DNA of 64,000 bases from Symsagittifera roscoffensis (taxonomy: Eukaryota > Xenacoelomorpha > Acoela > Convolutidae). Both the position numbers and the translations under genes were made by a program. The notes under the pieces are model-generated. The model was not told the origin of the DNA, did not search any database, and worked only from the letters and a program-made list of their open reading frames with translations. The stretch spans positions 25,675,821 to 25,739,820 of the forward strand of contig NC_087071.1 of assembly GCF_963678635.1 (NCBI RefSeq). The letters are read 5' to 3'. Positions 52,114 to 64,000 of the stretch are shown piece after piece; the first letter of the stretch is position 1; each line of letters starts with the position of its first letter.

Positions 52114-52310
52114 TTGCTAAATCCAGAAAAGTTGGACAGGAAGCAGAAGGCCAGACAACTATCGGAAAAAGCCAGTGCAATGCAGTAACGAACAAAATTA
52201 GTTTTCTTCAGAACTCGACTGCGATATAGAAATTTGTAACATCCGAATAGTGCGACAACTGTAAGAAGGGAGGTTGTTCCTCGCAATATTATTTCCAATG
52301 ATAGCTTCAT
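52114..52310 (-). CDS. First coding exon (TM1-TM2) of opsin-like GPCR
   Basis: ATG at 52310 with an in-frame TGA just upstream, then TM1 (SLLTVVALFGCYKFL), a short basic intracellular loop (YRSRVLKKTNFVRY) and TM2 with the class A signature LAFSD (IALAFSDSCLAFCFL). Probable donor GTATTT begins at 52113, leaving two bases. The extracellular N-terminus would be only about 8 residues, short for an opsin, so an upstream exon may exist. Spacing and order fit the TM4-TM6 exons downstream on the same strand. Confidence 0.6.
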
Positions 52311-53985
52311 ATTGTAGCAGTGGTGTCACTTGAAATCTTTTCACGCTTCTAGTTCATGGTCGGATATAAAGCTACAACGAGTTCCCCGGATATAAGACGT
52401 CTGTGCATCGTATCTAAATGACAATTGAATTGAAATCAGAGAAGTGAAGGAGGAAACGAAATCGAGCACTTTAAGTTGTTTTTAATCATCCAATCAGTTG
52501 TTGTTGATCCTAGCATCACTAGTTGACTTTATTCGGATTTGGCCCAATCAAAACTGTTTTACTGATTTTTCCTCAATGGTATGCTGAAAACAGCACCAGT
52601 GCAAACATCGGTTGGTGAAAACATCGTTGCAATCTACTAGTCATTGTTGAGACTTACGACGAAAGGATAGAATGATAGTGCTCAATTTGGTTTAATCGGG
52701 GAAGGTGAAATTTAAATTCCATTTGCAGCTGAGTAATTCCTCGAAAAAATGAGGCTTAACTTTGTTTCGTCCAATAAAAGCAACTATCTGATTTTACATG
52801 GCTAAAGTTACAAAAACTTAATTTTGAAATCTTTTACTTTCCGAAAATTAGAAATCGTTGCCCCAGAATAAAAAAATCTCTGTCCGGTTAACTTTTCAAC
52901 AAAGTTGAAAACAGAAAAAACGCCAAAACAGTACTAACTGCAAACTGTAAGACACAAGCAACCATCTTTACGCAAATTGTGAACTATGCAACAAAAAATA
53001 AAAAATTTTATTCTCTGTAAAAATTTAATTCTGTATCTCAACTAATCAATGAAAAGTCAACTGAAAACTTCGAGTAATTTTCAAGTTTTAGGATTATAAA
53101 TTAAGAAAAACTCGATAATTGCACGCTATGTTTTTGGTCACAATTTGTTTACGAAAATATTGTAAAAACGTTTTGGGAGGTTTAAACCGAAAGCTTGATT
53201 TTTACACCTTAATCAAACAACTAAATGTGATTTTAATAAAACGAAAACGAAATTTATTAAATAGTTCGGGTCAAATTCATTAGCATGTTAAACTTTTAAA
53301 AGAGGTCGTCGATATAAAACAGTCCTTAAGTTTTGATCAATTGATGATGAAAAATTTAGAAAATCAATTCATCACGGCTTATATCTCGCAAGTTTATAAT
53401 TAGACCTTACTGAAGAGCAAATTCACTAGAAATTTCAAGATATTCTTCGTCTAAAGAATGAGAAATTGAATGAGATCAAGGGTATTCAATAATATATTCA
53501 GTTTTCCGGAAACAAACGTGAAATCTAATTAACGCCACAGTTTTGAAAATTGCATTTTTTGTAATTTCAAGAAAATCCTATTCCTAATTTTCAGAATAAA
53601 ACTTTGCAGATTTTGCGCGGTGTACTTCGGTTTGGTTGTACTGCCCCAAAACAGAAAGCCAAGGCAGTTCAAACAAAAAACCTCTGTAAATAGACAAAGA
53701 TCATACGTGAATCATACATACTAGAAAATTAACAGCTAAACTTTTAGTGGGACAACTATTTCAGTCCATTTGCAATAATAGACAGATGCGCTAAATGAAA
53801 CTAGAAAATTTTATTCGACTATTTGACATTTTGATTAACGCATTATGAAAACAGTTCTTATGAATACATTTTTGACAAACGGGTTTTATGAAAAAGCATG
53901 TGATAGTATTTTCTTATATTTTATTTTTTATTTATTTAATTTTTTCAAAAACTAATGTACTGATTTTCAAGTAGTGGTACCGATG
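52311..53985. other. Upstream flank of GPCR gene
   Basis: AT-rich, no supported gene or repeat. The receptor promoter or an upstream exon may be here. Confidence 0.4.
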
Positions 53986-53989
53986 TGAG

Positions 53990-55660
53990 TCCCGCCCACT
54001 CCCCTGTGCCCCTGACTAAATCCCTAGGCTATCTTTACCTTACCCGACTTTTTACAACCTTCGAAAAAGTGTATGGGGTGAATTTTTGACCCATATTTTT
54101 GGATTTTTAAAATTTTCTCAAAACTACCCTCCCAAGTCGGAGGTTTTGTCTTCATTGTGTAGAACGGGTTGTCAGAAGCTCATTTGCGTAAAAGGTTACG
54201 CCCAAAATTTTTTAAAGCAAAACTTCTGATCCTTTAAAAAATCAAACTTTCGATTCTGTCCGTCTTTTGAAACTTTTTGACTTTTTTCGGAAACAACCAT
54301 CACAAATCTAAAGTTTCGTTTTTAATGGTTAGAACGGGTCGAGAGAGTCCCATGCATAAATGTTTAAACCCATTTTTTACACAAAAAGATATGGCCCTCA
54401 GAAAACTAAAATATTCAATTTTTTGAGTTTGTCAAAGTTTTGGTTTTTCTCGATAACTACAGTCCCAAATCTGAGGTTTTGGTTTCGTTGTGTAGAAAGG
54501 GTTAGGGAAAACTCCCCTGCATAAGTGGTTACGCCCATTATTTTTGCACAAAAAATTATAACCCTCAGTGTTTTTTTGTACGTTTGTTGACTTCTTTTTT
54601 GACTTCTCGAAAACTACTCTCGAGTTCTCAATTTCCGACTTCTCGAAAACAACTCAATCTGATGTCAAGGTTTAATGAAGCCAACAGGTTTGAGAAGTTT
54701 CCGTGCATAAGATATTACGCTTCAAAATGTAAACAAAAACATGCTTCTCGGAAAATTCTGTAATCATAAAAACTTTCATTCATTTTTAATGGAGCAACAG
54801 CTAAGGTTTTGGGAGAAAACAATTTCTGAAATTTTTGAAATAACCTACTTCCTCCCGCATCAGTACAACAAACTAAAAAATTATCAAACAAGTACCTCCA
54901 GTTTTGGCTGGGCCACTAGTTTTTTGTTTCTTATTTTTTTTGCTTCTTTCAACATCACTTTATTGCACTAGCGCCTTCGCCATTTAAGGCTTAAAAAAAC
55001 CGTTGAGAAATCAAAACGCTGATTTTTTGAATTGTCAAAGTTTTTTGTGTAAATACTATTGGGCATAACCGTTCCATGAAACTAGTATATCAGATTCGGG
55101 AGGGTAATTTTCGAGAAAAGTCAGAAAGTTTCAAAAACAGGTCAAAATTCAAAACTTTGATTTTCCGAGAGTCAGATTTTTTGCGTAAAAGTATTTAAGA
55201 AATATTGAGCGTAATAGCCAATGCAAGGGAGCCTCCAAAAAATCGTTAAATTTGATTTTTTGAAAATCCGTAAATTTGATTTTTTTGAGACTCATAACTT
55301 TTTGCTTAGAAAAAATTGACAAGACCGTTTATGCAGAGTAGCCTCATATAACTGGTTCTACAAAAAAAACTAAATCTCAGATTTTGAAGGGCCATTTTTG
55401 AGAAAAGTCAAAAAGTTTGAAACAACGGTAAAAAAATCAAAAGTTGGACTTTTCTGAGGTCCTTAATTTTTTGCACGACTCAGCCGCTAAGGCAGGGGAA
55501 CCTCTTAGTAACTGTTCTATCTATTGATTACAAATTCTTTGCGAGGGTAGTTGGGAGGGTAGTGTTTGAGAAAAAAAATTTGGGTCAGAAACTCACCCCA
55601 CACAATTTTTCGAATCTCTAGAAATTAAGCTAAGGTAAAGAGAGACAAGGGAATTACGCA
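53990..55660. repeat. Foldback array of about 180-bp repeats
   Basis: The left arm carries units with ACTACCCTCCCAA.TC.GAGGTTTT, GTGTAGAA.GGGTT and a GCATAA..GGTTACGCCCA block (54115, 54300, 54460, 54650 areas). The right arm (55030-55640) carries the same units reversed (AGATT..GGAGGGTA, then GGGCATAACC). The outer ends match as inverted repeats: GTGTATGGGGTGAATTTTTGACCCA near 54069 and its reverse near 55583-55610. No coding capacity. Confidence 0.7.
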
Positions 55661-55821
55661 AGAACAAAAAGGAGTGCTAGAATTTCACATTGGTGTTATT
55701 TTTGTTGAAAATTGAGACAGTAGTTACTGAAAAAAGTGAAAAGTTTTTCGAAAGGATCACTCAAAAAATTTGAAAAAATTATTTTAAAAAAGAAAATGAA
55801 CCCAATCCCAAACATTTTCAT

Positions 55822-57926
55822 TTAAAATTTCAATTTATTGCAGTTTTCAAAGCAGAGGAGGGATATGGGGCAGCTTTCCTTTTTCAAGGCTTTAGCAATT
55901 TTTGGAAAGGGACAAGTCTTTTCTTTGTCAAGCGTTCTCTCGGTTTGAGTTCCGTTTGGTCTTTTGTCCTTGCTTGAGATTTTTACATGAACGGTTTTGA
56001 CTTCAGGAATCACTGGATGAGGGCTGACCTTTCTTCTTCTGTGTTGTTCTCTGTGGTGGTTGCAGAAAGTTGTCTTGCAGATTTGTATGTAATCTGATGT
56101 TCTCCGATGGAATTGTCAGAGTTTCTTAGTTGATCTTCTATTTACATTAATTTTCGGATTATTAAAAAGTGAGAACAAAATATTTTCTCTAAAAGTTTGA
56201 GGATTTGAACGATTTTGATTTATATGAGTTTCGTGTAAAATTTTTATGATTGCGTTTCTCATCGCAGAAAGGATCATTGATTTACCATCCAAGTAAAGCA
56301 ATCCTTCGGATTCCTGGAAAGTTTGATATAATGATGTAATTATGCCTGTAATTGCATTTTTTAGATACATCATCATGGTAATTGCATTTAGATGATGTCT
56401 CAAGGTTTTCCTGGCATTTTTAGGGATTTTCGGTATTTTTCAACTTATGAAAGATGAATTGGCTTAAATGTTCAGTGTTAGTTGAAACAGTTATACCGGA
56501 TTAAAATAGATAAGTTACCATTTTGTTATTGGATTTAGTTACAGATCTTATAAATCTATTATCAAGGGTGGAATTAATAAAATCAAGCTTCCAAGATAAA
56601 ATTTAAAAAATGCGGAATTGGAAATTAACTTTTTTGAAGTATCAGGTAAAGTTTAGAGTGAAAAATTTTGATGAACAAGATCCTGAGCGACTTTGTTTAA
56701 ATTCGTGTAATCTTGCAAATGTGAAGACGGGAGTTGATATCTTTCAAAGTTGAGGCGGTAATTTTGTTACATGAGAAAGCAAGTCTGAATTTACCTAATT
56801 GGAGGAAACTGCGTTGCAACTGAAGTTTGAAAATTTCTCCGATAAATTCAAATCTTGGTTGATTTTCAAAACCATTGCTACAACAAATTTTTTGTCCTAT
56901 TTTGAAATCGGGGTAGCTTTATTGGCTGAAATTAAATCCGTAATTAAACGCTAAATGGTTAACCGAAAAATTGAGCAAAAGTAATCTAACTACCAAACGT
57001 GTGAATCTGCTATGATATGTCTTGTTGGTTTGTGGACAGAGCAGAAACGAAGGCCTTATGATCAGTATAAGATTCAAATTTTGGCCCAAAAAAATATATT
57101 TTGTACTGTTCGCAAGCGCATACTACTCCTAGTAGTTATAATTCGTTCGATTGATATATCTTTCATGCGAGTTATAACAATTGCAAGTTATAACAATATA
57201 ATTTTTAAACCAATTTTTGAGAAAAGAATTTTGTAATAACAGCTTTGACAGGTAGCATCTTTGACTGGACAGACAAGTAGGTGGCCTTTTAAAACGTTTC
57301 CGCCGCCTTCATACATAAATACCCTCTTTCAATGGCTAGAGTTGGTTCACTCATGAGTATGAAATGTCTTCTGTTGTTATTATGTACAAAATCTCCGGGA
57401 TTTTTGAAATTGTTGGTCATTTTTAAGTGATGTTTTTTTTCTTTGTCGTCGATAAGAGCTAGGTTTAAGGCATCCACTGGAGGTAGAGTTTCGGAAAGTA
57501 TTTCTCTCTGAATAGCATAGTTTTTCTTAATTTTTATGAAAATGTCTCATATCCATTTTACCTCTCCACTGGAGATATCACATCTCTTAGCCATTTGTGC
57601 TAAAGCTACCCAAAAATTTCTTGGTTTTCTTTATCTTTTTGATACCAGTTTAAAAGTTTGTGAGAGGCTGCATCTTCATAAAGTTTTTGTTCCGCTAGGT
57701 TTCATGGTATCTGGGCGTTTTTCACTTTACCGTATTCTTTTCCTCCAAGGCATTTTCTAGAAAAGTTAGAAAATGAATCCATAGGGTTTAGCAGAAGATC
57801 AATGTCTATGTTCTCTTTTGCTATTGCTGCTAATTGGAACATATCTATCCAATCTTTCCACGGAGTTGGAGGTCGATTGAGTGGGTCTGTCAGAATTCTA
57901 GAGATCCTCTCACGCTTGATGTTCAT
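55822..57926 (-). pseudogene. Decayed Ty3-type pol fragment
   Basis: Several minus-strand frames with stops and shifts. 57926-57702 contains RPPTPWKDWIDMFQLAAIAK and 57540-57289 continues a similar charged sequence. 56403-56116 contains KSMILSAMRNAIIKILHETH, which resembles the N-terminal zinc-finger region of Ty3-type integrases (…R-x-x-I-I-x-x-L-H-E-T-H). 56100-56050 adds a CKTTFCNHH patch. Not from the giant element family, whose integrase differs. Boundaries are uncertain and no LTRs were found. Confidence 0.4.
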
Positions 57927-58970
57927 TATTGCTTGGCTACGCCATGATAAAAGTTCTAATGCTATAATTAAATATTTTTAAAAGGAACAAAAGAAGTTAA
58001 AACAGTGAATTACTGAATCAATAAAACATTGGTTAAAAAGTGAGCTAAATCACTCCGAAGGAGTGGAGTTTACGTGAATGTTATGCTAGGACCTGTCATT
58101 AAATTAATTTAATAAGAATAGTCTAAAATCAGATCACAACAGATCCCTTGACAGGCTAAAGGGATTTAATTTTTTTGTTTTTAAGAAAACCCTTTGTGAC
58201 CTACAAACATATTTTTAGATACAAAAACACGCTCTGTAACCGTCGGCAAAACTTACAGATCACAGAGCACTTGTTTGCAAAAAAAAACATGTAAAAACTT
58301 CAAAAAAATGCTAGAGAAAGTTTTTTTTCTACCTAGCTTAATTAGTTTAAAAATAGTGTATCAAACAGTCTCATCAAGTTGGCTATGACAGTTTGCTAGT
58401 CAAATACTTCCAGTTTTTTTTAGAATTAAAAAGTTTGTGTTCTCTTTTTTGGGAAAAAATTGACCATGAGTATGTTTGGGAAAGTCTTCTTCAAAAATCG
58501 TTTTAAAAAATTTAAAGTCTTCTTTATGTTAACTTAAAACAACTCCAGAAAAATTGTCTGTAAGCTCTTAGGCCATCGCTAGTTATTACGCTTTCGATTA
58601 GCAAGCGTTTTCAATTCGGAATAAAGTTTCTATTTTGGATTACAGATTTCTTGCTTGGCATGTTTGCCTATAGTTACTGTTCGATAAAAACAGGTATTAT
58701 GAAATTGGGTTTGATTTATTCCTTTTGAGACGGTTTAAAAAATTGTCACTTTTCGCTTAGTGAAAATTTAGGTTTTCTCTCGAAATTTTTTTTACCAGTC
58801 CTCGCAAAAGAGATATCCATAGAAATAATGCCTACAGCCTTGTGTGCCTGCATACCCCACTGGTCTACCTTTGCTTTACCACTTTGGCAACAGTCTTCAA
58901 AAAGTCTGTTAGAGGAATATTTGACCGAATATTTGATCTGTTTTTGATTTCTCAAAAACAAACCTACCAA
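57927..58970. other. Non-coding stretch
   Basis: Nothing supported; AT-rich with homopolymer runs. Confidence 0.4.
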
Positions 58971-58979
58971 ATTTGTTTT

Positions 58980-60400
58980 TCGAAAACAGAGCTAATTTGA
59001 AAAGCTCCATGGCATCAGCAGCTACGCCCAAACTTTCTTACACATAAAATGGCACTCGGAATAGTAAAGTTAAGGCTTTTTTCGAATAATAACATCCCAA
59101 ATCTGTTGCTCTGAGTTCAAAGGAGACGAAAGGTAGTGGTAAGCTCACTGCGTTAGCGGCGACTCACAAATTTTTTTGACACAAAAACTTATCGTCCGCG
59201 GGAAAGTCAATTTTTTGATTTTTTGAGCTTTTTTTTTCAAACTTTTTTGAACTTTACCAAAATATACCCTCCCATATCAGATTTTTTGAGTTCAATCTAC
59301 AGAAAAGGCTGTGTAAGGCGCCTTTTGCGTACGCAATTACAGTTAATTTTTTCTGACACAAAAATTTGTTTCTTTGTTTGGTTTTTTGTTCTTTTTTCGA
59401 ATTTTTTAAACTGCCAAACCAAACTTTTGTGTTCAATCAATATTACAGATGGGGTAAAATTTTTCTGCATGGACGGTCATTTACAAAATTTTTCACAAAA
59501 AAAGTTTTCGTCCTCAGAAAAATCAGTTTTTTGAACTTTTAAGCGTTTTATTTTCTGAATTTCATGATTTTTACCAGAAAGTACACTTCCATATCTAAGA
59601 CGTTGTGTTCAATCCAAAGAACGGGTTGTGAAAAGCTCCTTTTTATAGCCACTAAGCTCAATGTTTTTGACACAAAAAATTTTATCCCTCGGTCAAAAAA
59701 TTAAAAATTGACAAAAAAATGACGGAAACTTTTTGGTTTTTCTCAAAAACTTCCCTGCCGAACCGTAGTTTTTGGGTTGAATCAAAAAAACATGTTAGGC
59801 AATTTATTTTGCACAAGCAGCTACGCGCAAGTTTTTTGAAAAAAGCTATGATTCTCGGAGTTTTCTTTACTTGATTTGTTTGTTGTTTTTCCTCGATAAC
59901 TATCCTGCAAAATCTGGTATCATAGGGTTATTCGGCACAACAGGTTGTTGGAAGCGTTCCATTGTAAATTTGTACTTTAAAAAAAAATATGGTCGTGTAA
60001 GAAGTGAAAATTTTGAAACTTCGACCATTTTTGGAAGTTGTGCATCTTTACTCGAAAATGATCGTGCCAGTTCTCAGGTTAAATTTTCAATCGAAAAACC
60101 GATTTTGCAAATTTTTTAAGCTTTACCTGACATGACCTGCTTTTAGCAAAAATTTCTATGGATTTGAGAAATTTTGATTGTTTTTTCAGAATTTTCTGAA
60201 TTTTATTAAAAACTACCCCATCTAATCTGAGATGAAAAATTCAATCTATTATTTAATTTTTCTTACGTTTGAGGCTAATTTTTTTTCAAAGTTGCTTTTT
60301 TTGTACCGCATCAGTAGAACAAAATCAAAAAATATCAAACATGTACATCCAGCTCTAGCTGGGCCCTGGGGTTTATTTTACGAACTTTTTGGTTCACCTT
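58980..60400. repeat. Tandem array related to the 54-55.6 kb foldback
   Basis: About seven degenerate units of 150-190 bp share AGCTCC.T..CAT/GCA..AGC..CTACGC, TTTTTGACACAAAAA, and CCC.TATCTGAG/AGAT..GTTCAATC blocks. The end segment (TCAAACATGTACATCCAGCT, then TAGCTGGGCC) matches 54885-54915. Same family as the foldback array. Confidence 0.65.
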
Positions 60401-61602
60401 GTTTTTCCCTTTTTCAATTTTTTCTATGATTATATCGCAAGTGGCTCGAAGCTCCGTTTCGCCTCTGTGTATAAATTTATCTAATATCAGGCTTAAATTA
60501 AATAAAAGAGAAATGTTTTTCGACAAATCCTTTTGGATGTCTAAAAAACGCCGGTCTTACTTTTATGATTGTTTTTTGCTTCTAATTTTTATTTCTTTCT
60601 TCTAATCCAGTAAATTTTTATCGCTGTTTTGACGAATCAACATTTTGTATTACAAAACGTTCAAGTTAGTATTCAATTTAAGCGTTTGTTAAGATGCATT
60701 TTAGACTGACATGAGAATCTAGCAAGTTAAGACGATTTATTTATTTTTTTAACGGTACAATACTCTTAAAACATTTCGTTGCAAAAAATAATCTCATTCT
60801 ATTATGAGACATTTGCCATAAAACATAATTATTTGTCTGCTTAACTAATAAAAAAGTATAATGCTAATCATACATTTCCGTCAATTTATCAATGAAAAAA
60901 CGCTGCTCAAATAATCTCATTCTATTCTGTGAAAATATTCAGATGTATTTTCGTGTCAGTAATTATCAAAAATAGTAAATATAAAAAACTATGATTATCG
61001 AAAAAGATTAAGAAAAATCAAACTCAGTTTTATGATTACCTTCCGCAAAAAGCTGATCTTAAACAGCAGTTCTTAAAATCTTTCATTAAAATTGTAAGGT
61101 GAATTACAGTTTTTAAGCCTGCAAATCATTTTTTAAAATAATTTTTAGCTAGTTCTGTGACTTTTTGAAGAAATAAGTATCATAACGGGAAAAAGAGTTA
61201 CTGGAAATATTTCTGAAATTGTAAAACGAAAAGTGCTTTCCTTAGTTTTGAACGAAGATTTTGAGAAACTCAGGAGTGCAACAATAACTATAATTTTTTG
61301 CTTAAGGCCAAAACTATTCTTCAAGAAATAATTCAGAGGCTGAAAAACGAAGCTGATTTTTTTTGTCAAGTTTAAGACTTCAATTTCATACAAAAACATA
61401 AAGAAGTAATTCTAGATCTACAATATAGACTCAATAGATTTTTTAAAGAAATTATAGAAAAAATTTGCGCGTGGACAAAATTATAGAAAAACAGCTTACG
61501 TGATTTACAAACAAAAAAATAACTGAAAAAGAAACTTTCTTAAATTTGGCAGTTTTTTTTCCTCAGTTTAGAAATTTTAAAAAAGAGAATGTATAATATC
61601 AG
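60401..61602. other. Non-coding stretch
   Basis: AT-rich; no supported gene. Confidence 0.4.
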
Positions 61603-61852
61603 GGGCGGATTTAGGGGGGGGGTCGGACTCCCCTTCCTCAAGGGTTTGACCCCCTACCGACCCAAAGGGTCCCCCTTTTGTAATATTTTGAGATATATCA
61701 ATATTTGGTAATGGACCCTAACAATTTTCTAAAGGCGCCTTTGGCGCCAATATATACTTACTTTGAGGGGGGAGCATGCGCCAAAAAACTTTCTAAATAG
61801 GTCAAAATTTTCTAAATAGTACCTAAAAACCCATTTTTTGGCCTGTTTTTCA
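61603..61852 (+). repeat. Dispersed repeat, copy 2
   Basis: Same family and orientation as 350-570, with the AAAGGCGCCTTTGGCGCC palindrome. It lies immediately upstream of the second giant retroelement. Confidence 0.6.
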
Positions 61853-61932
61853 ATTCGGTCGATCTAAAAAAAGGTCGATCTAAAAAAATGGTTCAAAAAC
61901 TTTTCTATTGAACCAAAACAAAATTTAATGAT

Positions 61933-62342
61933 TGGAACCTGATCTAAACTATATTTTATGATTGGATAAATTAGATATTTTACCACTGTAAATTATTTAA
62001 TATTAACCAATCATGATCCATCTAACTAACAACCCACTTATTTGTAAGTGCTGAAATTACTTGTAATTTCAGCACCAGAGAGATTTGAATTTAACTTAGA
62101 AATTAGTTGCCTCTCCAAGAGAACTTCAGCAGCCGCAATAAAGCAGCATACCCTAGATCTATTGAGCCTAGCAGAGACTAGTTAAACACCCTGAGACTAG
62201 AAAGTATAAGAGTAAGATTAGGATCGGTATTAGACTAAGAAGTTGCACGAATCTATCCGGCCGAAAATAAGATAGCGTGACGAGCAGACGGTGTACCCTA
62301 TCCGAAATTACTCTATGAGTTAACCACCTCGGTCCTAACTCA
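61933..62342 (+). repeat. 5' LTR of second retroelement copy
   Basis: 410 bp, TGGAACC...AACTCA, palindrome at 62048-62075, TATAAGAGTAAG box near 62206; matches the first element's LTRs throughout. Confidence 0.95.
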
Positions 62343-62344
62343 TC

Positions 62345-62354
62345 TGGTGCGACC
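62345..62354 (+). promoter_or_regulatory. Primer binding site of second copy
   Basis: TGGTGCGACC, two bases after the LTR, identical to the first copy. Confidence 0.7.
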
Positions 62355-62429
62355 ATAAGTCTCGAATAAGACCTTAATAGCTTAGAATTAACCAAAAATA
62401 GATTAGAATTTAGACAAAACTTTTTAAAA

Positions 62430-62663
62430 ATGTTATACGACGATAATTTAATCGAAATGTCTCTTCGACTCAATAGATCAGAGCCGATATTCCGAACGAT
62501 AACAGAACTACCCGGAATCGTAAAAAGACCTCGAACAAGAGACGACATACGACAAAGTAGAAACTTACCATATAGTTATATGATAGTACGGCAAAAGCCA
62601 ACACAAACTTTTATATTTAGAATTTTATTAGCAATGAATTTAGATTTTCATTTGCAAACATAA
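62430..62663 (+). CDS. 77-aa ORF, second copy
   Basis: Same length and start as 39308-39541, with about five amino-acid differences (for example DD/NN near the start, VK/GR in the middle, T/E and I/V near the end). Most nucleotide differences are silent. Unknown function; the conservation argues for translation. Confidence 0.7.
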   Translation: MLYDDNLIEMSLRLNRSEPIFRTITELPGIVKRPRTRDDIRQSRNLPYSYMIVRQKPTQTFIFRILLAMNLDFHLQT

Positions 62664-63591
62664 AATCTTGAAGTCAATCTTCATAATTATTTCAGGCGCT
62701 AAACAAAATTATTAACATACAATAACGATTGATAAAAAGATCTCAAATCGTTTTCTTTAATTCTGCAGTCTTGTATAAAACATGTTTGAAAATTATTTAT
62801 TGAAAATCAAAATAAAAATTAGTAGCACGACAATAAATTGTTAGTAATCATATAATCATCTGTTGTCCCAGCTTCATCACCTAAACATAACAGCAATCAT
62901 AAGCTCACTAATATCATTAAAAAACAAATTTTTAAAAAAAATAAATTTAAACCATTTTAAACTTAAATTCACTTAATTTTAAGAAATCAGATCATCAAGG
63001 CTTATCCTTGGATCTTAATTAATTTTCTATTTCACTAAATTTAAAACCTGATTATCGAGGCCTATCCTTGGATCAAAAAGAACAATTTTGTTCTCCCCCA
63101 CCCACTTAGCAAGTGTCTAACGACCTCAAACGTCGATTCACTATCCAACCCTTCCAAAAAACCCAAGACTAATAGAAATTTTTCGACAAATCTAACCATT
63201 CAAATTAGGATAAACAGTGAAGAACTTCGGTTATTCATCCTTCACTTGAACCCTCCTCTTACCAGACCCAGGATAAATCTTTGACTTAGTAAGTTTAAAA
63301 TAGTATCTAACGAACTACTCGCGTTCTAATTATACCTGAACCTTGTGGATCAATTTACTATTCTCCAACCCTTGAACACAATCATTACCCCTAAGTAAGA
63401 TTAAGTAAGTTAACACCTTAGCTTATATTAGCCACGAGAAAGTAAAAAATGATTCCTCGGAATCGATATACTTTTCTCTCCAACCCTGAAAAAATAGACC
63501 CAGGTTAAGCTAACCAAAAAATCGTAAGAACTAACAGTTTAAGAAACTAGACATCATCTAACAACTTTTTGCATCCCTCATCCTAAACCTT
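62664..63591 (+). other. Leader of second copy
   Basis: Collinear with 38384-39307. The hairpin repeat appears at 62990-63014 and 63050-63074, again 60 bp apart, and the TCGAT...CCAACCCT motifs near 63134, 63352 and 63464. Confidence 0.6.
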
Positions 63592-64000
63592 ATGTCATTC
63601 AAAAATCTAGGAAATAAACAAACAATCGTTTTACACAACTGTGAAATAGATAACAAAAAATACGATCTTGTAATCACACCTCATACACAAACAGTTGGAT
63701 ATATTAGAACAAAACGACTAACAATAAAAAGAAAAATAATAAACAAACAAAGACAAATCACACGAAAAAGATTTTCAAAAAATAGAAACGCATTTTCAGA
63801 ATCAGAAGCCAGCAATTTAGATGAACTCTATAAATTAAAAGAATCAATTGATAAAGATTGTCCCATTCACGATCAATTATATTTTTCCGATTCAGAAACA
63901 ACTTCAAATTCATCAAAAAGAGGAAAACGAAGAATAAAAAAGCCATATAAACACAAACCAGTACACTTGTATAATTGGAATCAACCAATTAGACACATCG
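63592..64000 (+). CDS. 155-aa ORF, second copy, cut by window edge
   Basis: ATG at 63592; open to the window end (about 136 codons). It matches 37916-38383 nearly residue for residue with scattered substitutions and no frame break. Basic stretches are preserved. Confidence 0.75.
   Translation, partial: MSFKNLGNKQTIVLHNCEIDNKKYDLVITPHTQTVGYIRTKRLTIKRKIINKQRQITRKRFSKNRNAFSESEASNLDELYKLKESIDKDCPIHDQLYFSDSETTSNSSKRGKRRIKKPYKHKPVHLYNWNQPIRHI

Larger units (their letters stand above)
61933..64000 (+). mobile_element. Second giant retroelement copy, 5' part, plus strand
   Basis: 5' LTR, primer binding site, 77-aa ORF, leader with the same hairpins, and the start of the 155-aa ORF, collinear with the inverted reading of 40041-37960. 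Cut by the window end. Divergence from the first copy is moderate (many scattered substitutions), so these are separate insertions of one family. Confidence 0.95.

Overview
The window is nuclear DNA of an invertebrate animal. It is AT-rich, has spliceosomal introns, carries a multi-exon opsin-like receptor gene on the minus strand, and is filled with selfish elements. I cannot name the species from sequence alone.

Host gene. Five minus-strand exons at 52114-52310, 47033-47171, 41903-42064, 1925-2031 and (weaker) 1771-1833 encode, in order, TM1-2, TM4, TM5, TM6 and perhaps part of TM7 of a rhodopsin-family, opsin-like GPCR. Splice phases agree between the TM4, TM5 and TM6 exons. The TM3 exon was not found; a 200-N assembly gap (50993-51192) lies in that intron. 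The intron between the TM5 and TM6 exons is about 40 kb because two giant elements sit in it.

Element 1, 2064-20320 (18.26 kb), is a complete Maverick/Polinton: about 240-bp terminal inverted repeats, a 6-bp target duplication (ATCCTC), retroviral-type integrase, FtsK/A32-type packaging ATPase, Ulp1/adenain-type protease, double-jelly-roll major capsid protein, minor capsid protein, a basic adenovirus pX-like core protein, several conserved unknowns, and protein-primed PolB. The virion genes are intact. PolB is broken by three frameshifts and two in-frame TGA codons. Between protease and PolB lies a 3.65-kb accessory cassette bounded by near-perfect 105-bp inverted repeats, with a possible HUH-type protein, a PC4-like protein, an NLS-bearing protein and a dense cluster of hairpins.

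Element 2, 21139-40041 (18.9 kb, minus strand), is a giant Ty3/Metaviridae-type LTR retroelement with nearly identical 410/413-bp LTRs and a 4-bp target duplication (CAAA). Its order is LTR, primer binding site, 77-aa ORF, structured leader, 155-aa basic ORF, 511-aa ORF, Gag-protease, RT-RNase H-integrase, two small membrane ORFs, a 378-codon frame with no start codon, an env-like glycoprotein, a roughly 600-aa gene after env, a 1.6-kb 3' region and LTR. Integrase, env and the last gene carry small lesions. A second copy in the opposite orientation starts at 61933 and runs off the window; comparing copies shows the 77-aa and 155-aa ORFs are conserved. A diverged solo LTR lies at 40618-41001.

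The rest (42.5-61.9 kb) is intron or intergenic DNA with a decayed Ty3-like pol fragment (55.8-57.9 kb), two related tandem-repeat/foldback arrays (54.0-55.7 and 59.0-60.4 kb), and diverged dispersed and tandem repeats. No rRNA, tRNA or CRISPR array was recognised.
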